Position numbers and translations under genes: made by a program. The notes beneath the pieces are model-generated. The model ran no database searches, was not told where the DNA came from, and saw only the letters and a program-made list of their open reading frames with translations. DNA of 44,961 nucleotides from an uncultured Bacteroides sp. Its GTDB lineage: Bacteria; Bacteroidota; Bacteroidia; Bacteroidales; Bacteroidaceae. Shown one piece after another: positions 1-9,133 of the stretch (position 1 is its first letter; every line of letters starts with the position of its first letter). The stretch is from the NCBI GenBank assembly GCA_947074275.1, contig CAMTPA010000018.1:1-44961 (forward strand), written 5' to 3'.

Positions 1-47
1 GAGGTGGAATCTCGTGACTGGAGTTCAGACGTGTGCTCTTCCGATCT
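1..47 (+). other. Illumina TruSeq i7 adapter remnant (non-genomic)
   Basis: Bases 14-47 are identical to the 34-nt TruSeq read-2/index adapter (begins GTGACTGGAGTTCAG, ends CTCTTCCGATCT). Bases 6-13, GGAATCTC, sit exactly where an 8-nt i7 index belongs and are the reverse complement of GAGATTCC, which I recall as TruSeq HT index D704. Bases 1-5, GAGGT, differ by one base from the GAGAT that ends the P7 primer. The adapter is open in the frame of the following ATPase gene and translates to RDWSSDVCSSDL, a familiar artefact peptide. Genomic sequence starts at about base 48. Confidence 0.97.
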
Positions 48-1500
48 AAGAGGAGAATATACCTATCCATTGGATAAAGAAACTTTATGGCATTTTAAAC
101 CCTTGGTGAAAGAAGGCGATAAGGTTGGCGCATCTGCTTGGATTGGTGAGGTTGAAGAAAATTATCAACCTTTGAAAATTATGTCTCCGTTTACGCAAAA
201 AGGTATTTGCACCATTAAATCAATCGTTCCAGAGGGTGAATATCGAATTGAAGATGTGATTGCTATTTTGACAGATGAAGATGGTAATGACATTCAAGTA
301 AATATGATTCAAAAATGGCCAGTAAAAAAAGCGATGGTCAATTATGTTGAAAAGCCCCGACCTTTCAAATTGCTTGAAACAGGTGTACGGGTGATAGATA
401 CAGCTAATCCGATAGTTGAAGGTGGTACAGGGTTTATACCAGGTCCTTTTGGAACAGGTAAGACAGTGCTTCAACATGCTATATCAAAACAAGCTGAAGC
501 TGATATTGTAATTATTGCAGCTTGTGGTGAACGTGCCAATGAAGTAGTTGAAATCTTTACTGAATTTCCCGAATTGATAGATCCACATACAGGACATAAG
601 TTGATGCAACGTACAATTATTATTGCTAATACATCGAATATGCCTGTTGCAGCGCGTGAAGCTTCTGTATATACAGCGATGACTATTGCCGAATATTATC
701 GCTCGATGGGATTGAAAGTTTTATTGATGGCCGATTCAACTTCACGATGGGCACAAGCTCTTCGTGAAATGTCCAATCGTATGGAAGAATTGCCTGGCCC
801 TGATGCGTTTCCAATGGATCTTTCAGCAATAATTTCAAATTTTTATGGACGTGCAGGCTATGTTAAACTAACTAACGGTAATACTGGGTCTATTACATTT
901 ATTGGGACTGTTTCTCCCGCAGGTGGTAACTTGAAAGAACCAGTAACAGAAAACACAAAGAAAGTTGCTCGTTGTTTTTACGCATTGGAGCAAGAAAGAG
1001 CTGATAGAAAACGTTATCCAGCAGTAAATCCTATTGAGTCTTATTCTAAGTACTTAGAATATCCAGAATTTCAAGAGTATATTTCTGAACATATAAACTC
1101 GGAATGGATTGATAAAGTTAATGAAATAAAAACACGGCTTCAACGTGGTAAAGAAATTGCTGAACAGATAAATATTCTTGGTGATGATGGTGTACCTGTA
1201 GAATATCACGTAACATTTTGGAAGTCTGAATTTATAGATTTTGTAATATTACAACAAGATGCCTTTGATAAAATAGATGCAGTGACATCTTTGGAACGCC
1301 AAGAAGCAATATTGAATATGGTTATTAAGATTTGTCGTACAGATTTTGAGTTTGATAATTTTAATGATGTAATGGATTATTTCAAGAAGATGATTAATCT
1401 ATGCAAACAAATGAATTACTCTGAATTTAAGTCTGAGCAATATGAAGAGTTCCAGCAACAACTACAAGATTTGGTTGCCGAAAGAAGTCTTTTGAAATAA
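48..1500 (+). CDS. atpA: V/A-type ATP synthase catalytic subunit A, 5'-truncated
   Basis: Catalytic nucleotide-binding subunit of a V/A-type ATPase, in the peripheral head on the cytoplasmic side. The Walker A loop GPFGTGKT lies near base 445, followed by the GERANE glutamate motif, ADSTSRWAQALRE and a C-terminal helical domain. About 483 genuine codons remain against roughly 580-590 in the family, so about 100 N-terminal residues are missing at the contig edge. The apparent GTG start at base 4 and the first 14-15 residues come from sequencing adapter, not from the organism. It is followed by subunit B after 27 bp, in the order A-B-D-I-K typical of Bacteroidetes. The family and subunit call is secure; only the 5' end is lost. 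Confidence 0.96.
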
Positions 1501-1527
1501 AATGTAAAACTTAATTTGAAGAAATAA

Positions 1528-2850
1528 ATGGCAGCAAAAGCTTTTCAAAAAATATACACTAAAATTTCTCAGATAACCAAAGCCACTTGCTCTTTGAAAG
1601 CAAGTGGAGTAGGTTATGATGAACTTGCTACCGTGAATGGTAAGTTAGCTCAGGTTGTGAAAATTGCAGGTGAGGATGTGACTTTGCAGATTTTTGAAGG
1701 TACTGAAGGTATCCCTACCAATGCAGAAGTAATATTCTTAGGTAAATCTCCTTCGTTGAAGGTGAGCGAACAATTGGCCGGACGATTTTTTAATGCGTTC
1801 GGAAACCCTATTGATGGTGGTCCTGAAGTTGAGGGACAAGAAGTTGAAATTGGTGGTCCTTCGGTAAATCCTGTTCGTCGAAAACAACCTTCCGAATTGA
1901 TTGCTACTGGTATTGCAGGTATTGATTTGAATAACACGCTTGTATCGGGACAAAAAATTCCTTTTTTTGCCGACCCAGACCAACCCTTTAATCAAGTAAT
2001 GGCTAATGTGGCACTTCGTGCAGAGACCGACAAAATTATTCTTGGTGGTATGGGAATGACCAATGATGATTACTTGTATTTTAAACATGTTTTCTCGAAT
2101 GCTGGTGCGCTCGATCGTATTGTGAGTTTTGTAAATACCACAGAACATCCTCCTGTGGAGCGTTTGCTTGTACCTGATATGGCTCTTACGGCGGCAGAGT
2201 ATTTTGCGGTCAATAATAATGAGAAAGTTCTTGTACTTCTTACTGATATGACTTCTTATGCTGATGCTTTGGCTATTGTATCAAATCGTATGGATCAGAT
2301 ACCTTCTAAAGATTCTATGCCTGGATCGCTTTACTCAGACTTAGCTAAAATATATGAGAAGGCTGTACAATTTCCAAGTGGTGGTTCTATTACAATTATT
2401 GCCGTAACTACCCTTTCAAGTGGAGATATTACGAATGCAGTTCCTGATAATACGGGATACATTACCGAAGGACAGTTATTTCTTCGTCGTGATAGTGATA
2501 TTGGTAAGGTAATAGTCGACCCATTCCGTTCTCTGTCTCGTTTAAAACAGTTGGTTATCGGTAAAAAAACACGTAAAGACCATCCGCAAGTGATGAATGC
2601 AGCAGTGCGTTTATATGCAGATGCCTCTAATGCCAGAACTAAGTTGGAGAATGGTTTTGATTTAACAAACTACGATGAGCGTACTCTTGCCTTTGCTCAC
2701 GATTATTCGAATCAATTGTTGGCTATTGATGTTGACTTGAATACAACAGAAATGCTTGATGCTGCTTGGAACTTGTTTGCTAAATATTTCCGTCCAGAAG
2801 AAGTAAATATTAAGAAAGAATTTGTGGATTTGTATTGGCCTAAACAATAA
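1528..2850 (+). CDS. atpB: V/A-type ATP synthase subunit B
   Basis: Non-catalytic nucleotide-binding subunit alternating with A in the head of the V/A-ATPase. Length is 440 residues, near the family norm of about 460. It lacks a Walker A loop, as expected: the corresponding stretch reads FFADPDQPFNQVMANVAL, which is more diverged than the usual GSGLPHN/KE segment. Conserved parts include GRFFNAFGNPIDGGP, VLVLLTDMTSYADALAIVSN, the PGSLYSDLAKIYEKA region and the dyad SIT-IIAVTTLSSGDITNAVPDNTGYITEGQ. The start is the ATG at 1528, 27 bp after subunit A; subunit D begins 16 bp after its stop. It is co-transcribed with the rest of the ATPase operon. Confidence 0.96.
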   Translation: MAAKAFQKIYTKISQITKATCSLKASGVGYDELATVNGKLAQVVKIAGEDVTLQIFEGTEGIPTNAEVIFLGKSPSLKVSEQLAGRFFNAFGNPIDGGPEVEGQEVEIGGPSVNPVRRKQPSELIATGIAGIDLNNTLVSGQKIPFFADPDQPFNQVMANVALRAETDKIILGGMGMTNDDYLYFKHVFSNAGALDRIVSFVNTTEHPPVERLLVPDMALTAAEYFAVNNNEKVLVLLTDMTSYADALAIVSNRMDQIPSKDSMPGSLYSDLAKIYEKAVQFPSGGSITIIAVTTLSSGDITNAVPDNTGYITEGQLFLRRDSDIGKVIVDPFRSLSRLKQLVIGKKTRKDHPQVMNAAVRLYADASNARTKLENGFDLTNYDERTLAFAHDYSNQLLAIDVDLNTTEMLDAAWNLFAKYFRPEEVNIKKEFVDLYWPKQ

Positions 2851-2866
2851 TTCATTTTAAAAGGAA

Positions 2867-3472
2867 ATGGCTATAAAATTTCAATATAACAAAACCTCTC
2901 TTCAGCAGATAGAAAAGCAGCTTAAGATTCGCGAGCGTACATTGCCTATTATTAAAAATAAGGAAAGTGCATTGCGTATGGAAGTAAAGCACTGCAAGGA
3001 TGATGCTTCTGATTTGGAGGTTAGGCTTGAGTCACAGATTCAGGCTTATGAAGCCATGTTCGCCCTTTGGAATGAGTTTGATGCTTCATTGTTAAAGGTA
3101 AAAGATGTTCATCTTGGTATAAAAAAGATTGCGGGAGTACGAGTTCCTTTGCTTGAAAATATTGAATTCGAAATAACTCCTTTTAGCTTATTTAATGCTC
3201 CCAAATGGTATGCCGATGGTTTAAATCTTTTAAAAGAACTTGCTAATACGGCTATTGAGCGTGAATTTACACTTGCCAAATTGAGCTTACTTGAACATGC
3301 ACGAAGAAAGACAACTCAGAAAGTAAACCTTTTTGAGAAAGTCCAGATACCTGGTTATAAAGATGCCTTAAGAAAGATTAAACGATTTATGGAAGATGAG
3401 GAAAATCTTTCGAAAGCATCCCAAAAAATAATGAAATCACAACAACAAAAGAGGAAGGAGGTATTAGGATGA
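2867..3472 (+). CDS. atpD: V/A-type ATP synthase subunit D (central stalk)
   Basis: Central rotor-shaft subunit. The 201 residues are mostly heptad-like helix at both ends, with an N-terminal segment of the form FQYNKTSLQQIEKQL and a C-terminal segment RRKTTQKVNLFEKVQIPGYK followed by a long basic helix. The motif KVNLFEKV-IP is the family hallmark (NALE/NALF-like segment preceding the C-terminal coiled coil). The ATG at 2867 has AAGGAA just upstream. Its TGA stop overlaps the ATG of the next gene (ATGA at 3469-3472), and a strong purine-rich Shine-Dalgarno sequence for that gene lies inside this one (GAGGAAGGAGG, from 3451). Confidence 0.93.
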   Translation: MAIKFQYNKTSLQQIEKQLKIRERTLPIIKNKESALRMEVKHCKDDASDLEVRLESQIQAYEAMFALWNEFDASLLKVKDVHLGIKKIAGVRVPLLENIEFEITPFSLFNAPKWYADGLNLLKELANTAIEREFTLAKLSLLEHARRKTTQKVNLFEKVQIPGYKDALRKIKRFMEDEENLSKASQKIMKSQQQKRKEVLG

Positions 3473-5286
3473 TTACAAAAATGAAAAAACTTCTTTTTCT
3501 TGCTTACCATAAAGATTATCAAAATTTCTTAGATAGTCTGCGTCAGCTTGGAGTAGTGCATATTGTTGAAAAACAACAAGGTGTGCTTGATGATACTCAG
3601 TTGCAAAATGATGTAAGATTGTTAAAACGTTTGGCCGCTGTACTAAAGCTTTTAGAAAATCAAAAAATAGGCAAAACAACTGTTGTTTCGAATGGCGATG
3701 GAGTTGCTGAACGTGGTTTGAGTGTTTTAGAACAGATAGATGCGTTGCAAAATGACAAAGGTAAGCTTTCTCAATTGTTGCAAGGCTATAATAAAGATAA
3801 AGTAGCTTTACAGATATGGGGGGATTTTGACCCTGCTGGTATTGAGCGTTTAAAAGAAGCAGGACACGTCATTAGTTTCTATATGTGTTCAGAAAGTGCT
3901 TATCGTACTGAATGGGAAACTGCTTATAATGCAATTAAGATTAATACGATATCTTCTAAGGTTTATTTTGTCACAGTGACTGATTCAAGTCAAGATGTAG
4001 ATATCGAGGCTGAACCAATAAAACTACCTTCTTATTCCTTGACTAAGCTAAATGAGCTTTACAATCAGACTGCTCAAGCCATTAGTGATAATCAAGAAAA
4101 ATTGGAACAATTTGCTGCAAATGATATTCCATCTATAAAAGCAGCAATGGGAAAACTACAAGGCGAGATTGAATTTTCAAAAGTTGTGCTTAGTACCGAA
4201 CAAGCAGCTGGCGAAAAGTTAATGATTCTTGAGGGGTGGATACCTGCGAAAAATATTCTTGAAGCAGAAGCTTTTCTAAATGAATCTCAAGTTTATTATG
4301 ACGTTTCCGATCCTACTCCCGATGATAATGTACCGATTGAATTAAGCAATCGTAAGTTTTTTGGATGGTTTGAGCCAATATGTAAGCTTTATATGTTGCC
4401 GCGCTACAATGAACTTGACTTGACGCCCTACTTGGCACCGTTCTTTATGATTTTCTTTGGGCTTTGCTTGGGGGATTCAGGCTATGGTCTGTTTTTGTTT
4501 ACAGGTGCAACGCTGTGGAGAATATTTGATAAAAAGATAAGTGAATCAATGAAAGGTATTTTGTCACTGCTTCAAATATTGGCAGTTTCAACTTTCTTCT
4601 GTGGTTTGCTTACTGGAACGTTCTTTGGAGCAAACATCTATCATCTTGATTGGCCCTTTATCCAAAAGATGAAAAAAGCTATATTCTTGGATAACAATGA
4701 TATGTTTGAGCTTTCTTTGATATTGGGAGTTATCCAAATTCTATTTGGTATGGTGCTGAAAGCAATTAATCAAACGATTCAATTTGGCTTCAAATATGCG
4801 TTGTCTACTATTGGTTGGATTGTTCTGCTTATTTCAAGTGGATTCTCAGCAATGTTGCCACATATATTGCCTATGGATGGTTGGATTTATTATGCTCTTT
4901 TAGGTCTTTCAGCCATTTTAATCTTTGGGTGCAATAGTCCAGGTAAAAATATATTTTTAAATATAGGACTTGGTTTTTGGGACGCATACAATATGGTGAC
5001 AGGATTGCTTGGCGATATATTGTCCTATGTTCGTTTGTTTGCTTTAGGTTTATCTGGTGGTATTTTGGCTGGTGTATTTAATAGTCTTGCAGTGGGAATG
5101 AAACCCGATAACATTATAGCTGGTCCGATTGTGATGATTCTGATTTTCGTAATTGGCCACGGTATTAATATTTTTATGAATGTATTGGGTGCAATGGTTC
5201 ATCCAATGCGTTTGACTTTTGTCGAATTTTTTAAGAATGCTGGTTACACTGGCGGTGGAAAGGAGTACAAGCCTTTCAAGAAATAA
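3469..5286 (+). CDS. atpI: V/A-type ATP synthase subunit I (membrane stator, a-subunit)
   Basis: Membrane subunit that forms the ion half-channels against the K ring. It has 605 residues. The N-terminal half is cytoplasmic and helical and would contact the peripheral stalk. From about residue 315 there are seven to eight hydrophobic segments. The essential arginine is in the stretch LSYVRLFALGLSGG near residue 520. The usual GDSGYGL motif is present in the first membrane segment (LCLGDSGYGLFLF). The start at 3469 is chosen because AGGAGG ends seven bases upstream and the ATG overlaps the stop of subunit D; an ATG at 3481 is a possible alternative. Codon use and context match the neighbours. 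Confidence 0.95.
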   Translation: MITKMKKLLFLAYHKDYQNFLDSLRQLGVVHIVEKQQGVLDDTQLQNDVRLLKRLAAVLKLLENQKIGKTTVVSNGDGVAERGLSVLEQIDALQNDKGKLSQLLQGYNKDKVALQIWGDFDPAGIERLKEAGHVISFYMCSESAYRTEWETAYNAIKINTISSKVYFVTVTDSSQDVDIEAEPIKLPSYSLTKLNELYNQTAQAISDNQEKLEQFAANDIPSIKAAMGKLQGEIEFSKVVLSTEQAAGEKLMILEGWIPAKNILEAEAFLNESQVYYDVSDPTPDDNVPIELSNRKFFGWFEPICKLYMLPRYNELDLTPYLAPFFMIFFGLCLGDSGYGLFLFTGATLWRIFDKKISESMKGILSLLQILAVSTFFCGLLTGTFFGANIYHLDWPFIQKMKKAIFLDNNDMFELSLILGVIQILFGMVLKAINQTIQFGFKYALSTIGWIVLLISSGFSAMLPHILPMDGWIYYALLGLSAILIFGCNSPGKNIFLNIGLGFWDAYNMVTGLLGDILSYVRLFALGLSGGILAGVFNSLAVGMKPDNIIAGPIVMILIFVIGHGINIFMNVLGAMVHPMRLTFVEFFKNAGYTGGGKEYKPFKK

Positions 5287-5304
5287 TAATTAACGAATAA
5301 ATAA

Positions 5305-5787
<483 letters not shown>

Positions 5788-5814
5788 ATCAAGTAGCATT
5801 TGTCTATTAAATAT

Positions 5815-5845
5815 AGAGCCCGGTATTGCTGCCGGGCTCTTTTTG
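5815..5845 (+). terminator. Intrinsic terminator of the ATPase operon
   Basis: A 9-bp perfect stem, AGAGCCCGG (5815-5823) with CCGGGCTCT (5832-5840), encloses an 8-nt loop and runs straight into a T tract. It lies 28 bp after the stop of subunit K. Confidence 0.93.
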
Positions 5846-5917
5846 TATTGTAAAAATAGCTAATTGTGTGACGTATCTATCCCTGTATCTTTATATAAAA
5901 TTTTTTCAGAGATTTGG

Positions 5918-7219
5918 TTAATAAGTGAAACGAACGCCAGCTTGCATATTAAAATTGAAAGGATGTTCTTTGCGGATGGTTTGCACGTCCGAATCATCGT
6001 TGAAGAAGTAAGCCACACCTGGTTCTACATAAATGCCCAAGCGATGTGTCACATTGAATTGTGCTCCTACACCTCCCATTATAGAAAACTGGACAGGCTT
6101 TACAGTTACTTTCTCACTACCCAGTTTGCCATAAACGCATTTTTCTATTTGTCCACCTGCCGATACATATAGTGTCACGTGCTTTTTATCTAAGAAGTTC
6201 CAGTTGGCTTTCAATGGAATGCCCAAATAGTAAAGCTTTTGCTTTAGTGTTTTATCAATGTTACCTGCCATTGATATATCCGAAGACAGAAGCGTGAAAT
6301 TCAATCCTGTTTCTATTGAGAAGCCTTTTTTCAGATTTTTGCGCGCACTAAAACCTACTGCAACGGGTTGGTGATGTTTTGCGTGAATCATTTCATCGGT
6401 CGATAACATATAAGGTACTCCTTCATTAAAGATGATGGTGTAATTATCGGGAATGGCATAGATGCCTTCTTCAGAAACTGCCATACTGATTCGATAGGGA
6501 ATAGCACTAAATGCCACTTCGTTGTTGCTTGCCAAACTTCCTGCATTTCCCACATTTGCTCCCATCGACCAACTGCCTTTTTTTGAAGATGAAGACTTTT
6601 CGGTAGGTAAATGGAGTTTATCCTTGCTCGACGGTTTTCTTGTGGTTTGTGTGCGAGAGGTCGACTCGGTAGTTTGTGACGCAATATTTTCTTTTGTATC
6701 ATTCGATACTTCTTCATTGTCGCTTGGAGATGTGCTACTTGCACTGGATTGTGACTTTATTGCTTCTTTTTCATCATCTTCAACACAAGTACACTCCATT
6801 GCAGCCGCATCACTACTTGATCTATTTTGTATGGAATTTCTATTCAATTGGGTGAAAGTTTCCTCTTTGCGCATAGGAGTCGCTTGTGCTATTTGCGTAG
6901 GTTTTTCTATTTCCGCTACGGGGTTTAGCACATTGGGTTGTTGCTCCATCATTTCCAAAACCACTTGGTTGATGTCTTGAACGTGTGGCGAATGTAAGAA
7001 GTAAAGTCCAACAGCTGATACTGCTGCGAGTAGAGCTGCTGCAGCCGCCATAGTCCACCGATGGCGTTTCAAAAACAGTATGGGCGTAGCAGGCGATGAG
7101 CCCAACTCTTTTTCCAATTGTTCCCATCCAGTAGCTGGTGCAGGCTCCGAGTAGTTGTCTACTCTTTCTTTTAGCTTGTTCAGCCACGGCTCTTTGTTAT
7201 TTATCTTGTTCATCTTCAT
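5918..7219 (-). CDS. Membrane-anchored putative anti-sigma / outer-membrane beta-barrel protein
   Basis: About 433 residues from the ATG at 7219. The first 45 residues are polar and would be cytoplasmic. One hydrophobic helix follows (WTMAAAAALLAAVSAVGLYF). Next comes a long Ser/Thr/Glu-rich low-complexity linker, and then a C-terminal PorT-like beta-barrel domain that ends in the alternating pattern MQAGVRFTY, typical of the last strand of an outer-membrane barrel. The gene is coupled to the upstream ECF sigma factor by an ATGA overlap at 7216-7219, which decides the start; an in-frame ATG at 7240 lies inside the sigma gene. Location after an ECF sigma factor suggests the N-terminal part restrains that factor. 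The function is inferred from context and architecture, not from a recognised active site. Confidence 0.78.
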   Translation of the reverse strand: MKMNKINNKEPWLNKLKERVDNYSEPAPATGWEQLEKELGSSPATPILFLKRHRWTMAAAAALLAAVSAVGLYFLHSPHVQDINQVVLEMMEQQPNVLNPVAEIEKPTQIAQATPMRKEETFTQLNRNSIQNRSSSDAAAMECTCVEDDEKEAIKSQSSASSTSPSDNEEVSNDTKENIASQTTESTSRTQTTRKPSSKDKLHLPTEKSSSSKKGSWSMGANVGNAGSLASNNEVAFSAIPYRISMAVSEEGIYAIPDNYTIIFNEGVPYMLSTDEMIHAKHHQPVAVGFSARKNLKKGFSIETGLNFTLLSSDISMAGNIDKTLKQKLYYLGIPLKANWNFLDKKHVTLYVSAGGQIEKCVYGKLGSEKVTVKPVQFSIMGGVGAQFNVTHRLGIYVEPGVAYFFNDDSDVQTIRKEHPFNFNMQAGVRFTY

Positions 7220-7767
7220 TTGTCGTTTGTCTTTAACCACTCTTTAATTCTTTTTGCCAATGTGCTTTTTGCTCGGAATAGTTGAGATGCCGATGACTTC
7301 TCGTTGATATTCAGAAACTCTGCAATTTCTTTGTGCGATTTCTCTTCAAAGGTATAGAGGTTGAACACCGTTCGATACCCAGAAGGAAGCTCTTCGATAA
7401 ACTGCATTAGCACCGCTTGCGGAATCAGTTCAATATCTTCGGGGTTTGGTTCTTCTGCTATCTCGGGCGAATCTTCGAGTGCGGAGCTTTGGTTCATCAC
7501 ATCGTTTTTGCGAAGAAACTGCAATGCGATGTTCACCATAACCCGCTCCATCCAAGCCCTGAGCGAACCTTCACCACGCCAAGTGAATTTATCGAATGAG
7601 TGATATATTTTTAAAAATCCGTCGTGCAATAAGTCTTGTGCTGTATCACGGTCTCCCGAATAGCGGAGGCAGATGTTGAGCATTCTACTTGCAAATTGCT
7701 CATAAAGCTCCTTGCGGGCACGATTGTTTCCTTGCCGGCATAGCTCCACCAATTGTTGTTCTTCCAT
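7216..7767 (-). CDS. ECF-type RNA polymerase sigma factor
   Basis: Extracytoplasmic-function sigma-70 family member of about 183 residues. Region 2 is seen in ARKELYEQFASRM-LNICLRYSGDRDTAQDLLHDGFLKIY, and region 4 in the helix-turn-helix SHKEIAEFLNINEKSSASQLFRAKSTL. I start it at the ATG at 7767 (MEEQQLVEL), because the 22 codons upstream (from 7833) do not resemble the family and cross the likely promoter. The downstream gene overlaps by ATGA and encodes a membrane protein, the usual arrangement of a sigma factor with its regulator. It is divergent from the NigD-like lipoprotein gene, with a 185-bp gap that could hold both promoters. The regulon cannot be told from here. Confidence 0.9.
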   Translation of the reverse strand: MEEQQLVELCRQGNNRARKELYEQFASRMLNICLRYSGDRDTAQDLLHDGFLKIYHSFDKFTWRGEGSLRAWMERVMVNIALQFLRKNDVMNQSSALEDSPEIAEEPNPEDIELIPQAVLMQFIEELPSGYRTVFNLYTFEEKSHKEIAEFLNINEKSSASQLFRAKSTLAKRIKEWLKTNDK

Positions 7768-7952
7768 TCTCTTCGACACGTGTTTACTAATATAAATACA
7801 CTTCTTATATAAATACTGCTTACTGAACAACAATAAAATAGGGCTTTTGTTTCTTTAACAATTTAAGATGCAGTAAAGCTTGTTTCCCCGTATTTTCTAA
7901 GCATCGTAACAACATACTATGAATCGTCAAACATTTTAAAATACACGAACTT

Positions 7953-8714
7953 ATGAAGAGAATTAATTGGATAGGTATGTGCTTGATAATTATGCTAATA
8001 CCTATGCTGCAAGCTTGTATGGATGAGACTGAATCGGGATTGAATGGCTCTTATTTGGCTATTTCTACTGTGCGCCTTAAAGATGCTGCCGAACCTACAA
8101 GTTTTTATTTGGTTTTGGACAATGGAAAAACGGTTAATCCCGTTGAAGGCAGTGCGGTAGAAAATTACAAGGCAGAAGAGGGACAGAGAACATTTACCTA
8201 TATGCGCTACTTAGAAAAAAACAATAGCGAAAGTGATAGCTACGATTACAATGCCGAGGTGTTTCATTTGCAGAATATACTTACCAAAGATATAATTCCT
8301 TTGACTCAAGCTACAGCCGACAGCATTGGTGCCGACCCTATAAATATGACGTATGGATGGGTATCGGAAGGGTATCTTACGTTGGAATTTCAATTTTATA
8401 GCACCAACAACGAGGCGAAAAGACATATGATTAATATGGTGTATGATGTGGATAAAGAGCTGGTAGATGCGGAAGGCTATATCAACTTGGAGTTCCGTCA
8501 CAATGCTTTCGAGGATGAGTCGATTATTTTGGGAGAAGGGCTGGCTTCGTTCAAGTTGGACAACATTGCCGAAGAGCTGGAAAATGCAAAAGGCATTAAA
8601 ATAGAAGTGAATACCATTTATAATGGAAGTAAACAATATATACTAAACCTTGAAAACCACACACACGAAAACACAAGGAAAACGACAGAAAAGATTGGTT
8701 TGACAATCTTTTGA
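7953..8714 (+). CDS. NigD-like lipoprotein
   Basis: Exported lipoprotein of 253 residues. A signal peptide of 21 residues ends in the lipobox LQAC (Cys22). The body, beginning ETESGLNGSYLAISTVRL and containing FYLVLDNGKTVNPVEG, matches the NigD-like family of Bacteroidetes: an N-terminal OB-like domain followed by an immunoglobulin-like domain. That family has no well-defined biochemical role. The last 20 residues (from NHTHENTRK) are polar and look atypical for the family, so a late frameshift or a diverged tail is possible. The gene stands alone, divergent from the ECF sigma gene. It is followed by a 400-bp non-coding stretch with a terminator-like hairpin. Confidence 0.8.
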   Translation: MKRINWIGMCLIIMLIPMLQACMDETESGLNGSYLAISTVRLKDAAEPTSFYLVLDNGKTVNPVEGSAVENYKAEEGQRTFTYMRYLEKNNSESDSYDYNAEVFHLQNILTKDIIPLTQATADSIGADPINMTYGWVSEGYLTLEFQFYSTNNEAKRHMINMVYDVDKELVDAEGYINLEFRHNAFEDESIILGEGLASFKLDNIAEELENAKGIKIEVNTIYNGSKQYILNLENHTHENTRKTTEKIGLTIF

Positions 8715-8878
8715 AAGCTAAATTAAACTACTATTTCTACTAATTCTGATTTTAAGAAAACACACATTCAATTAACTGGTGTGATTTGTTTTTAAAATTA
8801 CCGTTGCAACACAAAACGGTACACGAAAAAACACGACAATGTATTTCCTCAACTTACCAAGAACAGGAGATATAACTG

Positions 8879-8925
8879 AAGCAGAAAATGCAACGTTGAC
8901 AAACGGTGTGTTTTCTGCTTTTATT
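8879..8925 (+). terminator. Probable terminator after the NigD-like gene
   Basis: AAGCAGAAAA (8879-8888) pairs perfectly with TTTTCTGCTT (8911-8920), followed by TTATTATTAT. The loop of 22 nt is long but contains a secondary CAACG/CGGTG-like pairing. It lies 165 bp past the upstream stop. Confidence 0.6.
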
Positions 8926-8950
8926 ATTATGATAAATGCTCACGGTAGGC

Positions 8951-9038
8951 AGGCCTTGCCAGTGTGGTAGGTAGGCCTTGTCAATAGACTGAACAGGCTT
9001 TGCCAGCAAACTGAATAGGGCTTGCCAGTAAATCAGTG
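8951..9038. repeat. Four degenerate tandem repeats, period exactly 22 bp
   Basis: The cores AGGCCTTGCCAG, AGGCCTTGTCAA, AGGCTTTGCCAG and AGGGCTTGCCAG start at 8951, 8973, 8995 and 9017, so the period is exactly 22. The second half of each unit is looser (units 2-4 carry variants of AATAGACTGAAC). The array lies in the gap upstream of the GH3 gene. Two further 22-bp arrays occur at 11484-11571 and 22136-22201. Confidence 0.85.
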
Positions 9039-9133
9039 CTTTATATCTAAAAAATAGGCTATAAATGGCTCAACTGTTAATGATTATCTCTATCTTAGTC
9101 AAATAATTGTTAAACTTAGATTTATTGATACGG

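Larger units (their letters stand above)
8715..9133. other. Non-coding stretch between nigD-like and GH3 genes
   Basis: About 420 bp with no convincing gene. It holds a terminator-like hairpin (8879-8925) and four copies of a 22-bp-period repeat (8951-9038). A 43-codon reading frame from the ATG at 8839 crosses both and is judged fortuitous. The GH3 promoter presumably lies in the last 100 bp, but no clear -7/-33 pair was seen. Confidence 0.6.

Noticed and set aside
4..48. A GTG start and 14 N-terminal residues for the ATPase A gene
   Set aside because: The bases are sequencing adapter; the gene is simply truncated by the contig end.
5864..6172. 102-codon plus-strand frame after the ATPase terminator
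   Set aside because: It overlaps the 3' end of the well-supported minus-strand gene and has no recognisable protein features.
6522..6980. 152-codon plus-strand frame inside the beta-barrel protein gene
   Set aside because: It lies antisense to the Ser/Thr-rich linker, whose codon bias leaves the opposite frame open by chance.
8839..8970. 43-codon reading frame (MYFLNLPRTG...)
   Set aside because: It runs through a terminator-like hairpin and into the 22-bp repeats, has no ribosome binding site and resembles nothing known.
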